Below, in pieces: positions 1-8,028 of a stretch of 64,000 bases of DNA (positions within the stretch are counted from its first letter, which is position 1; each line of letters starts with the position of its first letter). The notes under the pieces were generated by a model that had not been told where the DNA came from, made no database searches, and saw only the letters and a list, made by a program, of their open reading frames with translations. Origin of the DNA: Bog-756 sp052326605 (GTDB lineage Bacteria > Actinomycetota > Acidimicrobiia > Acidimicrobiales > RAAP-2). Made by a program: the position numbers and the translations under genes. The stretch spans positions 3,833 through 67,832 of the forward strand of contig JBKQMB010000001.1 of NCBI GenBank assembly GCA_052326605.1, given 5' to 3'.

Positions 1-11
1 CCAGCCCAGAA

Positions 12-806
12 GTGATCCGTGATGCCGTTCGTGAGCGGTATGCCTCGGCCGCTCTGGCCGTCCAGGAGTCGTCCTGTTGCGCAGATGTCGGAGCCGGCCT
101 GGGGTTCGGCTCGGAGCTCTACCACGACGATCAGGCTGGCGACCTTCCGGCAGGCGCAGTTGCCGCGTCGCTCGGGTGCGGGAACCCGACCATGCTGGCG
201 ACCCTCAAGCCAGGCCAAGTGGTGCTGGACCTCGGTTCGGGGGGAGGCATCGACGTGCTCCTCTCTGCCCGCCGAGTAGGGCCCACCGGCAAGGTCTACG
301 GCCTCGACATGACCCCGGAGATGCTCGAGCTGGCCCGACAGAACCAGGCCGAAGCGGGGGTGGAGAACGTCGAGTTCCTCCTCGGGACGATCGAGGACAT
401 CCCGCTGCCGGACCAGTCGGTGGACGTGATTATCTCCAACTGCGTCATCAACCTCTCTGCCGACAAGGACCAGGTGCTCCGCGAGGCGCACCGGGTGCTG
501 CGCCCGGGCGGCTTGTTCGCAGTGTCCGACGTGGTCCTGCGCCGCCCGATCTCACCGAGGCTGCAGGGGCTGATGGCACTTTGGACCGGTTGCATAGCGG
601 GTGCGCTCGTCGACGTGGACTACGAGGCGAAGCTCAAGGCGGCGGGGTTCCACGGCATCGAGATCCAGCCGACGCTCATCCACGATCGCGTAGCAATCGA
701 GCGATTGGCCCAGAATATGGAGATCCCCGAGGACATCGACCTCACCGCCGCTCTGGACGAGATGGATGGGGCGGTCGCCAACGCCTTCATCCGAGCATGG
801 CGCTGA
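12..806 (+). CDS. arsM: Arsenite S-adenosylmethionine methyltransferase (5' end probably outside window)
   Basis: Methylates trivalent arsenic with SAM as donor, a cytosolic detoxification step. Numbering from the GTG at 12, there is a cysteine pair C22-C23, C56 in SLGCGNP, the SAM-binding loop VLDLGSGGGID (71-81), C144 in ISNCVINL and C194 in WTGC. This conserved-cysteine layout is typical of ArsM. The frame stays open upstream to base 3, and ArsM proteins usually have a few more N-terminal residues, so the true start is probably outside the window. No arsR or other ars gene is visible inside the window. The protein is intact to its C-terminus. Confidence 0.9.
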   Translation: MIRDAVRERYASAALAVQESSCCADVGAGLGFGSELYHDDQAGDLPAGAVAASLGCGNPTMLATLKPGQVVLDLGSGGGIDVLLSARRVGPTGKVYGLDMTPEMLELARQNQAEAGVENVEFLLGTIEDIPLPDQSVDVIISNCVINLSADKDQVLREAHRVLRPGGLFAVSDVVLRRPISPRLQGLMALWTGCIAGALVDVDYEAKLKAAGFHGIEIQPTLIHDRVAIERLAQNMEIPEDIDLTAALDEMDGAVANAFIRAWR

Positions 807-1464
807 CTCGCCGGCTTCGATCCCTCCGCAACGGATCCGGGGTGCCCGTATAGCGCCGGCTCCGGGTCGCATCATTCGCAGTTCGCATCAACCGGCGCTT
901 ACTACCGCGAGCAAGCAAGTGCATTGGCGGGACCTACACCCAGCCAAGGGGTTCTGGGAGCGATCGGACAGTCCCCGGCCGTTCTCCCTGGTGAGAATGC
1001 GCCTTTCGATCACGTAAGGCAGGTGGCGACCGCGGGTTCGAATGCCGTCCCACTTGCCGTCCCACTCGCTGGTCGGCCAGAACCGCCGAATTGCCTGGAT
1101 TCATGCCAATTCGGGGAGCGATCGGCGGTCTCGATCGGACTCCCGGAAGTCAGTCGTTGTCCCTGGTCACCTCAGGTTCCCGAAACAGACAAGGGATCTC
1201 GCGCCAAGGGTTCGAAAGCCGTCCCTGGAGTTCCACTCATTGCCATCATCGCAATGTCCGGCCTGTCCACAGACTCCTCGCTTTCACCGATCGCCGAGCA
1301 ATCCGGTGGTGATCGCGCAAGCTCCGGCGGTCGGTCGGGATCCTGCGAGACGCAGTGTCCTCGGTGTCACCGGGAACCAGTTGAACTGGCGTGGATTCCC
1401 CGCTACGTTCCCGGACATCGATGATCGATCCCCGGAGGCGGGGACTCGCGCCAGGAGGAGGACC
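807..1464. other. Intergenic region with one perfect stem-loop
   Basis: No convincing gene. The reading frame of the next gene is open upstream through this stretch but codes for an arginine/serine-rich sequence with no family signature, ahead of a clear RBS and signal peptide at 1465. The one structure seen is a perfect 8-base inverted repeat, CCGAATTG / CAATTCGG, at 1086-1114 with a 13-base loop. It has no T run after it. Confidence 0.5.
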
Positions 1465-2676
1465 ATGGATCGCAGGTTAAGTCGGGCCGTCCTCGCAGCA
1501 TTCGGAACGGCAGCGCTCACCACGGGGGCTCTAGGCATCGCCGCCGGTCCTGCAGTTGCCGATGGCGGTCACTGGGGCCCACACGGCCCGTCGTCCTCAT
1601 TGAGCGTGGGCTGTTGGCATAGCGGTTATCCGACCATCGGCGCTGCGGTCGAGGCCGCCTCGCCGGGTGCCACCATCACCGTCTGCTCCGGCACCTACCA
1701 AGAGGACGTAGTGATCCCACCGTCCGAGCCGGTTTCCATCGTGGGCATCGGCAACCCGGTGATCGACGCCACGGGGCTGGTCAACGGTGTCCAAGTCCTT
1801 GCCTCCCACAGTGAGGTCAGGGGTCTGACCGTCGAGAACGCCATCGGCGAGGGAATCCTCGTCCAAGGTGTGCCGGGCGCCCCCATCACCGACGTGACCG
1901 TGAGAGGAAACACCGTCGTCCACAACGACCAGGGCAACCCAACCGGCGCCCCGCTCACGACGTCGAGCTACCCGGAGTGCAACGGTTCGGCCCAGGCCCC
2001 CGGTGACTGCGGCGAGGGCATCCATCTCATGGTGGCGGACAACTCCTCCGTCGTGGGCAACCACGTCAGCAACAACAGTGGTGGCGTTCTCCTGACCGAC
2101 GAGTTCGGTCCCACCGACGGCAACCTCGTCGCATTCAACGACGTTTCCGACAACACCTTCGACTGTGGCATCACGGTCGCCGGCCACAATCAGGGCGCCT
2201 TTGCCGCCGGGGAGCCCCAGAGTGCCGTCGGTGGTGTGTTCGACAACCGGATCCTGTTCAACTCGGTGTCGGGCAACGGTGTCGCCGGCCAAGGGGCGGG
2301 CGTGCTCCTCGCCACTCCCTTCCCTGGCGGCGCGGTCTACGACAACCAGGTCCTCGGTAATCGCATCTGGGGCAACGGGCTGGCCGGTGTCACAGTGCAC
2401 AGCCACGCGCCCGGCCAGGATCTCAACGGCAACGTGATCGAGGGGAACCTCATCGGCACCAACAATCTCGACGGTGACTCCGACTTCTACCCATCGGTCG
2501 ACCCGTCGCACACGGGTGTCATCGTCGCAGCGATCGCTCCTCTCACCATCACCATCGAGCGCAACATCATCGCCAACAACGTCTACGGGGTGTGGACGAT
2601 GCCCGCGGTGACGGCCAATGGCACCGCCTCGAACTGGTACGTCAATGTGGCAACCCCTGTGTTCTCGGCGACGTGA
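1465..2676 (+). CDS. Secreted right-handed parallel beta-helix protein (NosD-like)
   Basis: Predicted exported protein of 403 residues. The ATG at 1465 is chosen because AGGAGGAGG lies just upstream and the N-terminus is then a signal peptide: MDRR, a hydrophobic stretch, and AVA before DGG (cut after about residue 32). The mature part begins with a pattern of the kind YPTIGAAVEAASPGATITVCSGTY and carries repeated short strands with GN, NN and VxGN motifs (EVRGLTVENA, VRGNTVVHND, VFDNRILFNS, VLGNRIWGNG). These are typical of PbH1 rungs in NosD or pectate-lyase-like solenoids. No catalytic residues are assigned. It may be a cell-surface carbohydrate-binding or periplasmic copper-site protein, but only the fold is supported. 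Confidence 0.75.
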   Translation: MDRRLSRAVLAAFGTAALTTGALGIAAGPAVADGGHWGPHGPSSSLSVGCWHSGYPTIGAAVEAASPGATITVCSGTYQEDVVIPPSEPVSIVGIGNPVIDATGLVNGVQVLASHSEVRGLTVENAIGEGILVQGVPGAPITDVTVRGNTVVHNDQGNPTGAPLTTSSYPECNGSAQAPGDCGEGIHLMVADNSSVVGNHVSNNSGGVLLTDEFGPTDGNLVAFNDVSDNTFDCGITVAGHNQGAFAAGEPQSAVGGVFDNRILFNSVSGNGVAGQGAGVLLATPFPGGAVYDNQVLGNRIWGNGLAGVTVHSHAPGQDLNGNVIEGNLIGTNNLDGDSDFYPSVDPSHTGVIVAAIAPLTITIERNIIANNVYGVWTMPAVTANGTASNWYVNVATPVFSAT

Positions 2677-3009
2677 ATGGCTGATCGACGACCCGGGTGA
2701 CGTAGCAGCGCCGTCCGTCGGCGCCCGCCCGGGATCCAGATCCGGTTCGCGGAACAGGGAGCTCCTGAGCCGACCCGCGCCTCCCGACCGAAAATTGTCC
2801 GCTTGACCGGACATACACGATCCACGGGAGATCCCGGTGATCGTGGAGACCCCGGCTGACGAGCAGGGCGCCCGAGCCTGGGCGAGGGCACTGGCCGACG
2901 AGCAGGCCGCCGGTGCCGCTCCGGTCCTGGCGAGCCGGGCCCCGGGGAACTACCGTCCCGACCATGACCCGTTGCCTCAGGGCAGGCCCGGAGCAATTAC
3001 GCTTGTCCC
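2677..3009. promoter_or_regulatory. Intergenic region with inverted repeat ahead of the copper genes
   Basis: There is no gene in this stretch. A perfect inverted repeat, TGTCCG-CTTGAC-CGGACA, lies at 2796-2813, about 200 bases before the copper chaperone start. It could be an operator or a stem-loop terminator of the beta-helix gene. There is no clear T run, so its role is open. Confidence 0.35.
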
Positions 3010-3288
3010 ATGACTTCACCCTCTCCGTCCCCATCCCCTGCAGCATCGCCTGAGCCGACCGGCACCGGGCAGGTCGCGACCGTCGAACTCGCGGTCGAGG
3101 GAATGCACTGCGGGTCCTGTGTCGCACTCATCGAGGAGACACTGGGCGAGCACAAAGGCGTGGCATCGGCCGCGGTGGACCTCGGCTCGGCACGGGCGGT
3201 GGTCGGCTACGACCCCGCGCAACTGGGGGTCGAAGACCTGCAGGCCGCCATCGCCGAAGCCGGGTACTCGGCCACACCGGTCGGCTAG
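3010..3288 (+). CDS. copZ: CopZ-like copper chaperone (HMA domain)
   Basis: Small cytosolic heavy-metal-associated domain protein of 92 residues. A Pro/Ser-rich leader (1-20) precedes one HMA domain with the metal-binding GMHCGSC motif (C34, C37) and the C-terminal GYSA pattern of the fold. It is expected to bind Cu(I) and pass it to the P-type ATPase encoded 17 bases downstream on the same strand. That ATPase's own HMA domain has the same GMHCxxC and GYSASPV patterns, so the pair probably arose by domain duplication. The leader is longer than in usual CopZ (about 68 residues), so a later start cannot be excluded. Confidence 0.85.
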   Translation: MTSPSPSPSPAASPEPTGTGQVATVELAVEGMHCGSCVALIEETLGEHKGVASAAVDLGSARAVVGYDPAQLGVEDLQAAIAEAGYSATPVG

Positions 3289-3305
3289 AACCGGCATCAG
3301 CCCCG

Positions 3306-5978
3306 ATGCTCCCCGCTCCCACGGAGGCACCACTTCCGAGCGAGCCGGAGGAACATCCCCTCACCACCACGGAGTTCGAGCTGGGCGGCATGCACTGCAG
3401 TGCGTGCGCGACCCGTATCCAGAAGTCGCTCGGTCGCCTTCCGGCCGTCGCCAGCGCGTCGGTCAATCTCGCCACCACGCGCGCCTTCGTCTCCTACGAT
3501 CCGGACCAGCTGAGCCCGGAGGACCTCTGCCGGGCCGTCGCCGATGTGGGTTACTCCGCCTCCCCTGTCGTCACCTCGCAGCCGAAGGAGCGTGACCGGG
3601 ATCCGGACCACTGGGGCGTGCGTGTCCTGATCTCGTGGCCGCTCGCCATCGCGGCCCTCGTCGTGGCACTGGCCGCCCCCGAATCGTCGACGGCAGGCTG
3701 GACCGTCCTGATCCTGGCCATCGCTGTCGAGTTGGCCGGCGGCTGGCCCTTCTTGCGCAACAGCGCCCGGCTGCTCCGGCACGGGGCGACCAACATGGAC
3801 ACCCTGATCGCACTGGGAACCCTGGCTGCCCTCGCCGTCAGCGCCGTGGAGGCGATCGCCCTCGGCGGCCACCACATCCATCTCGGGGGCAGCGGGGCAT
3901 TCGCCGCCCGCCTGCACGGGGTGATGGCTCCGTTGATCGTGGCCATCCTCGTCACCGGCCGGGCCATCGAGGCCCGGGCACGGGAGCGTGCGGCACAGGC
4001 CATGCACTCGCTGCTGTCCCTGCGGCCGCCGACGGCGCGGGTCGTCACCGGCGCCGACGACGAAGGAGAGCTGGTGGCGCCCGAGAGCGTGCCGGTCGGG
4101 GCCCTGGTCCGGGTCAGGCCGGGGGAAGCCCTCCCTCTCGACGGCACCGTGGTGTCAGGGTGGTCACCGGTGGACGAGTCGATGCTGACCGGAGAGCCGC
4201 TTCCCGTCGACCGCGGGCCGGGCAGCGAGGTGACCGGGGGCACCCGAAACGGAGGTGGCGCGCTGACCGTGCGGGTGGGAGCGGTGGCCGCCGAGTCGGT
4301 GCTGGCCCGATTGCAGCGCCTGGTCGAGGATGCTCAGAGGGACAAGGCCCCGCTCCAACGGATCGCCGACCGGATCAGCAGCGTCTTCGTGCCTGCCGTC
4401 CTGATCGGTGCGGCGGTGACGTTCGTGGTCTGGTGGTTGATCGCCGACGACCTGGGCAAAGCGGTGCTGAGCGGCCTGGCCGTCCTCCTGGTGGCCTGCC
4501 CGTGTGCGATGGGCCTGGCCGCACCGGTGGCCATGATGGTGGGGTGCGGCCGCGCCTCGGCGCTAGGGATCTTCATTCGCAGCGGCGACGCCCTCGAGCG
4601 TCTGGCCAAGGTAGACAGCGTCGTCTTCGACAAGACCGGGACACTCACCGAACGCTACGCAGAGGTGACCTTCGTGGCGGCGGTGGCCGGGATGACCGAG
4701 GACGAGGTGCTCTCGCTGGCTGCCGCAGTGGAGGCGGAGAGCGACCATCCCATCGCCCGGGCCATCGTGGCCTCTTGCCGACCCGAGTCGCGGGCATCCG
4801 ACGTTCGGGCGATGTCGGGGGTGGGAATGACCGGGACGGTGGATGGTCACCGGCTGGAGGTCAGCCGCCTGGTTCCCGAACGGATCCCGCCCTCGCTCGA
4901 CCGCGCCGTGTCGGCCCGATACGCCCGTGGCGAGACGGTGGTGGTGGTGACGCAGGACGATGAGGTGATCGGGGCCATCGCCGTGACCACGCCGGTGCGA
5001 ACCGAGGCGAAGCCGACGGTGACCCATCTCGAGGAGATGGGTCTGACCTCGGCCATCCTCAGCGGTGACAGCGAACCGGCCGTACGCACCGTCGCGTCGG
5101 AGCTGGGGATCACCACCGCCCAGGGAGCGCTCAGCCCGGCCGGCAAGGTCGAGGCGCTGAAGAAGATGCGCGGCGAGTCCCACCGGGTGGTGATGGTGGG
5201 CGACGGGGTCAACGACGCGCCGGCCCTGGCCGCGGCCGACGTGGGTTGCGCCATCGGCAGCGGGTCGGAGGCGGCATTGGCCAACAGCGACGTGGCCCTG
5301 CTCGGCAACGACCTCGAGGGCGTGCCGGCGGCGATCGGCATGGCCGGTTCGACCTACTCGGTCATCGTGCAGAACTTCGGATGGGCCATGGGCTACAACG
5401 TCTCGGCCCTGCCGCTCGCTGCGTTCGGCCTGCTCGATCCGCTGGTGGCGGCCGTGGCCATGGGGCTGTCGAGTGTGATCGTGGTGCTGAACAGCCTCCG
5501 GCTCACACGGCTCGGCCGGTCCGGCCTGGCCGGCATCCGAACTCCCCGGTTCATGCACGGGCGACGCGGCGTGGCCGTTTCGGTGGCACTCCCGATCGTG
5601 CTGTTCGCCGGCCTCACCCTGGTCAGCCAGGCCGTGTCGCCCGCCAGGGGCCAGTCACTGCTGCCCAGCCTGCCCGCGCTGACCGTGGTGGCCCTGCCCG
5701 ACGGTGGATCGGTCGAGACCTACTTCGAGCCGGGTGGCCCCGGTGTGAACCAGTTCCATCTCATCTTCAGTGGATCCCAGGAGGACGTGGCTTCCACGGC
5801 TCCGCTGGTGAAGGCGAGTTTCAACGACGGGCCGTTCCAGAGCCTCCGGCAGCTTCGGGTGAGCACCGGCCACTTCACCGACTTCGTGGTGCTGTCCCCC
5901 GGCCGGTGGCGCTTCCGGGTGGCCACCTCCTTCGGCAGTTCGACTGTCGGGTTCACCATCCACCGAACGGTGCAGTGA
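3306..5978 (+). CDS. Copper-translocating P-type ATPase with exported C-terminal domain
   Basis: P1B-type ATPase of 890 residues that pumps Cu(I) across the membrane. Order of parts: HMA domain with GGMHCSAC (C31, C34); transmembrane core; TGE in MLTGEPLP; the metal-transport CPC motif (C398-P-C400); phosphorylated aspartate D442 in DKTGTLT; and the GDGVND hinge. After the last usual membrane pair (about residue 740) there is one more hydrophobic segment near 757-775. About 110 residues follow that are not part of P1B ATPases and would lie outside the cytoplasm. This tail (FEPGGPGVNQFHL, SLRQLRVSTGHF, GRWRFRV) resembles the small beta domain following CopD in actinobacterial CopCD proteins. 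It pairs with the CopZ-like gene just upstream. Confidence 0.88.
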   Translation: MLPAPTEAPLPSEPEEHPLTTTEFELGGMHCSACATRIQKSLGRLPAVASASVNLATTRAFVSYDPDQLSPEDLCRAVADVGYSASPVVTSQPKERDRDPDHWGVRVLISWPLAIAALVVALAAPESSTAGWTVLILAIAVELAGGWPFLRNSARLLRHGATNMDTLIALGTLAALAVSAVEAIALGGHHIHLGGSGAFAARLHGVMAPLIVAILVTGRAIEARARERAAQAMHSLLSLRPPTARVVTGADDEGELVAPESVPVGALVRVRPGEALPLDGTVVSGWSPVDESMLTGEPLPVDRGPGSEVTGGTRNGGGALTVRVGAVAAESVLARLQRLVEDAQRDKAPLQRIADRISSVFVPAVLIGAAVTFVVWWLIADDLGKAVLSGLAVLLVACPCAMGLAAPVAMMVGCGRASALGIFIRSGDALERLAKVDSVVFDKTGTLTERYAEVTFVAAVAGMTEDEVLSLAAAVEAESDHPIARAIVASCRPESRASDVRAMSGVGMTGTVDGHRLEVSRLVPERIPPSLDRAVSARYARGETVVVVTQDDEVIGAIAVTTPVRTEAKPTVTHLEEMGLTSAILSGDSEPAVRTVASELGITTAQGALSPAGKVEALKKMRGESHRVVMVGDGVNDAPALAAADVGCAIGSGSEAALANSDVALLGNDLEGVPAAIGMAGSTYSVIVQNFGWAMGYNVSALPLAAFGLLDPLVAAVAMGLSSVIVVLNSLRLTRLGRSGLAGIRTPRFMHGRRGVAVSVALPIVLFAGLTLVSQAVSPARGQSLLPSLPALTVVALPDGGSVETYFEPGGPGVNQFHLIFSGSQEDVASTAPLVKASFNDGPFQSLRQLRVSTGHFTDFVVLSPGRWRFRVATSFGSSTVGFTIHRTVQ

Positions 5979-6003
5979 GCGCCCGTCACCACTGGACACG
6001 CGT

Positions 6004-6774
6004 TCAGAGCATCAGGATCAACATGAAGCCCATCGTGACGCACATGGCGATGTGGCAGGAAGACTCGAGGCGGGGGGCGAGCCACGGTGCCACCTGGCCG
6101 CTCTCTCGGTGCTGGTCCTCCTGGTCCGACAGATCGGACCCGGCCACGCTGGGCACGCTGGGCACACCGGGCCCGCCTGGCGCCGGCGCGGTGCCACCAG
6201 CGGCAGCGGCAGAGCCAGCGGCGTAGGCGAGCTCGGGCCGGGGCCGGCCGGGCCCTCCCGGGGCGAAGCGCCCGATGCCGTCCAGCTCCCAGATCCCCGA
6301 GGCGAACAGCACCACGATGAACGCGAGGGGCAGGAGCACCAAGTCGGCCGTCGTGCCTCTGGCCGTACCCATGGCCATGCCGCCGCCCGAACCGGTCGGC
6401 GGCGTGACGGCGGCCAGGTACATGTAGAGCATGGCCCCGGCCATCACCAGGTGGGTCACGTAGTGGGACAGGTGGTGGACATGGTCGTCGTCGCGCCCCT
6501 CCACACCGTGCTCGGTGACGAACTGGTAGCACCGCCAGACGAACCATACGACCAGGAGGGAAAACCCGACCTCCCACACCCCGTTCGGGATGGGGTCGAT
6601 GGCCGGCACGAGCATGCCGGCCATGGCCGCCCCCATCAGGACGTGTGCCGCATCCACATCGACATGGGTCGGCCGAGACCACATGCGGGCAGCCACCAGG
6701 CGCCCGGTACTGTAGACCGCGACGACCACCATCACCGCAGCGAAGAGGTCGTTCAGCCAAGCAGGGCTGGTCAT
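6004..6774 (-). CDS. DUF5134-like integral membrane protein
   Basis: Membrane protein of 256 residues with about six hydrophobic segments and a His-rich motif (DDDHVHHLSHYVTHLVM, about residues 96-112). The pattern matches the actinobacterial DUF5134 family, which has no established reaction. A low-complexity Gly/Pro/Ala-rich insert (about 170-205) separates the last two membrane segments. The final stretch, SCHIAMCVTMGFMLILML, contains two Cys, His and Met that could bind metal. It is followed on the same strand by nothing and preceded, one base away, by the next membrane protein, so the two are probably cotranscribed between two copper ATPase genes. A role in copper or respiratory function is inferred from context only. 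Confidence 0.6.
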   Translation of the reverse strand: MTSPAWLNDLFAAVMVVVAVYSTGRLVAARMWSRPTHVDVDAAHVLMGAAMAGMLVPAIDPIPNGVWEVGFSLLVVWFVWRCYQFVTEHGVEGRDDDHVHHLSHYVTHLVMAGAMLYMYLAAVTPPTGSGGGMAMGTARGTTADLVLLPLAFIVVLFASGIWELDGIGRFAPGGPGRPRPELAYAAGSAAAAGGTAPAPGGPGVPSVPSVAGSDLSDQEDQHRESGQVAPWLAPRLESSCHIAMCVTMGFMLILML

Positions 6775-6775
6775 T

Positions 6776-7801
6776 TCACGCTCCTTCGAGGCTCGGCGCC
6801 GACTCGGCAGCCGTCGCAGGGTCCGCAGGATCGCCGCTCCGGGCGCGCCTCCAGTAGGCGGCAGCGAGGAGCATCAGGAGGGGACCGGAGTTCACGTCGG
6901 TGGCCCCGTTGGTGAAGAGCGCCCCGAAGTTCTCACCGACCACCCAGAACGCTCCTCCGAGCACGATGGCCAGGACCACCGTCACATTGGCGCAGGAGGG
7001 TGGGAGGTAGACGCCGATGGCCACGATGGCCAGCAAGATGGCCATCACCACCATGGCTGTCAGCCCTCTGTGATCGACCAGGCCGGCCGAATGGCGGTCG
7101 ATCCACGCCACCCACGCTGGTTCGCCGGCGGCCTCACCATTGATCAGATCGTGCAGGCCCTGCGCCGACCGATTGGCCCCGAGGAGGGCGAAGTACGAGA
7201 GCGATCCCCACAGGACCAGCCACAACCCCTTGGCGACGGGCTCGCCCACAGCCCGGGCGGCGATGAAAGGAGCCTTCCGGCCGGTTCGGTCGCTCGGCCA
7301 GAGGAGGACGGCCAACAGTGCGTAGATGATCACCGCTCCCGGGGCCCCGTTGACCGGGTTGGCGGCACCGTTGAGGATGCCGCCGAGTCCTTCGCCGACC
7401 CACCACACCCCGACCGACCATGCCATGGAAGCGCCGAGTCCGACTTTCACCGTGGGCCGCCAGGCGATGGCCAGAGCGATGGCGATCTGCACCAGGGCGA
7501 AGAAGGTGTCGGTCAACACCGCATGGTGCCCGATGGTCGTTCCCGACCAACTGATCGGTCGTGCGATGAGGGACGGATTGCCCTGGGACATACCGGAGAT
7601 CATCTGCAGACCGAAGTTCTTGGTGAAGAAGAAGGACTGCAGCTGCAGGACGCCGTCGAGCAACCAGATCGTGGCCAGCACCAGCTGCAGGGCCCGGCGA
7701 CCGTCCGGTCGCGACCAGGCCCCTCCCCGTGTCACGCCTCCGGCCCCGGCCTGGGCGGAGAGCATGCCTGACACCCCGGTCACCGTCGCATCGGTGCTCA
7801 C
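6776..7801 (-). CDS. Multi-span membrane protein, homologous to the N-terminal half of the SCO fusions
   Basis: Integral membrane protein of 341 residues. The GTG at 7801 is chosen because AAGGAGGGAG lies about 5 bases upstream. It shares a family signature with the membrane halves of the proteins at 17.8 and 42.0 kb: TIWLLDGVLQLQ near the start of the conserved part, GVWWVGEGLGGI, then GAPGAVIIYALLAVLLWP, and ending near AFWVVGENFGALFT. Here there is no thioredoxin domain, so it is the stand-alone form. There are about eight to nine hydrophobic segments. Function is unknown; the neighbours are copper ATPases and DUF5134. Confidence 0.6.
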   Translation of the reverse strand: MSTDATVTGVSGMLSAQAGAGGVTRGGAWSRPDGRRALQLVLATIWLLDGVLQLQSFFFTKNFGLQMISGMSQGNPSLIARPISWSGTTIGHHAVLTDTFFALVQIAIALAIAWRPTVKVGLGASMAWSVGVWWVGEGLGGILNGAANPVNGAPGAVIIYALLAVLLWPSDRTGRKAPFIAARAVGEPVAKGLWLVLWGSLSYFALLGANRSAQGLHDLINGEAAGEPAWVAWIDRHSAGLVDHRGLTAMVVMAILLAIVAIGVYLPPSCANVTVVLAIVLGGAFWVVGENFGALFTNGATDVNSGPLLMLLAAAYWRRARSGDPADPATAAESAPSLEGA

Positions 7802-8028
7802 CCGTGCTCCCTCCTTGATCGCCCATGCATCCCGCGGCAACCGCCGACTGCAGCGGTGGCCGGTTGCCTACTCTTCACCGTGCACCTCGGCAGGAACGAA
7901 GCATGCCGAATGCACCCGCAATGGTAGAGGGCAGCGGCTGCCCGCCGCCGGGTCCCGTCGAAAGGCGAGGTCGCTGCCCCGGGGCACCGGGTGATCGACC
8001 GGGAGACCACGGTGGCGGGCAGCCAAGG

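Noticed and set aside
1010..1240. GGTTCGAA-like elements at 1035 and 1210 that look like tRNA T-arms
   Set aside because: The flanking stems do not pair and no D-arm or anticodon arm can be built.
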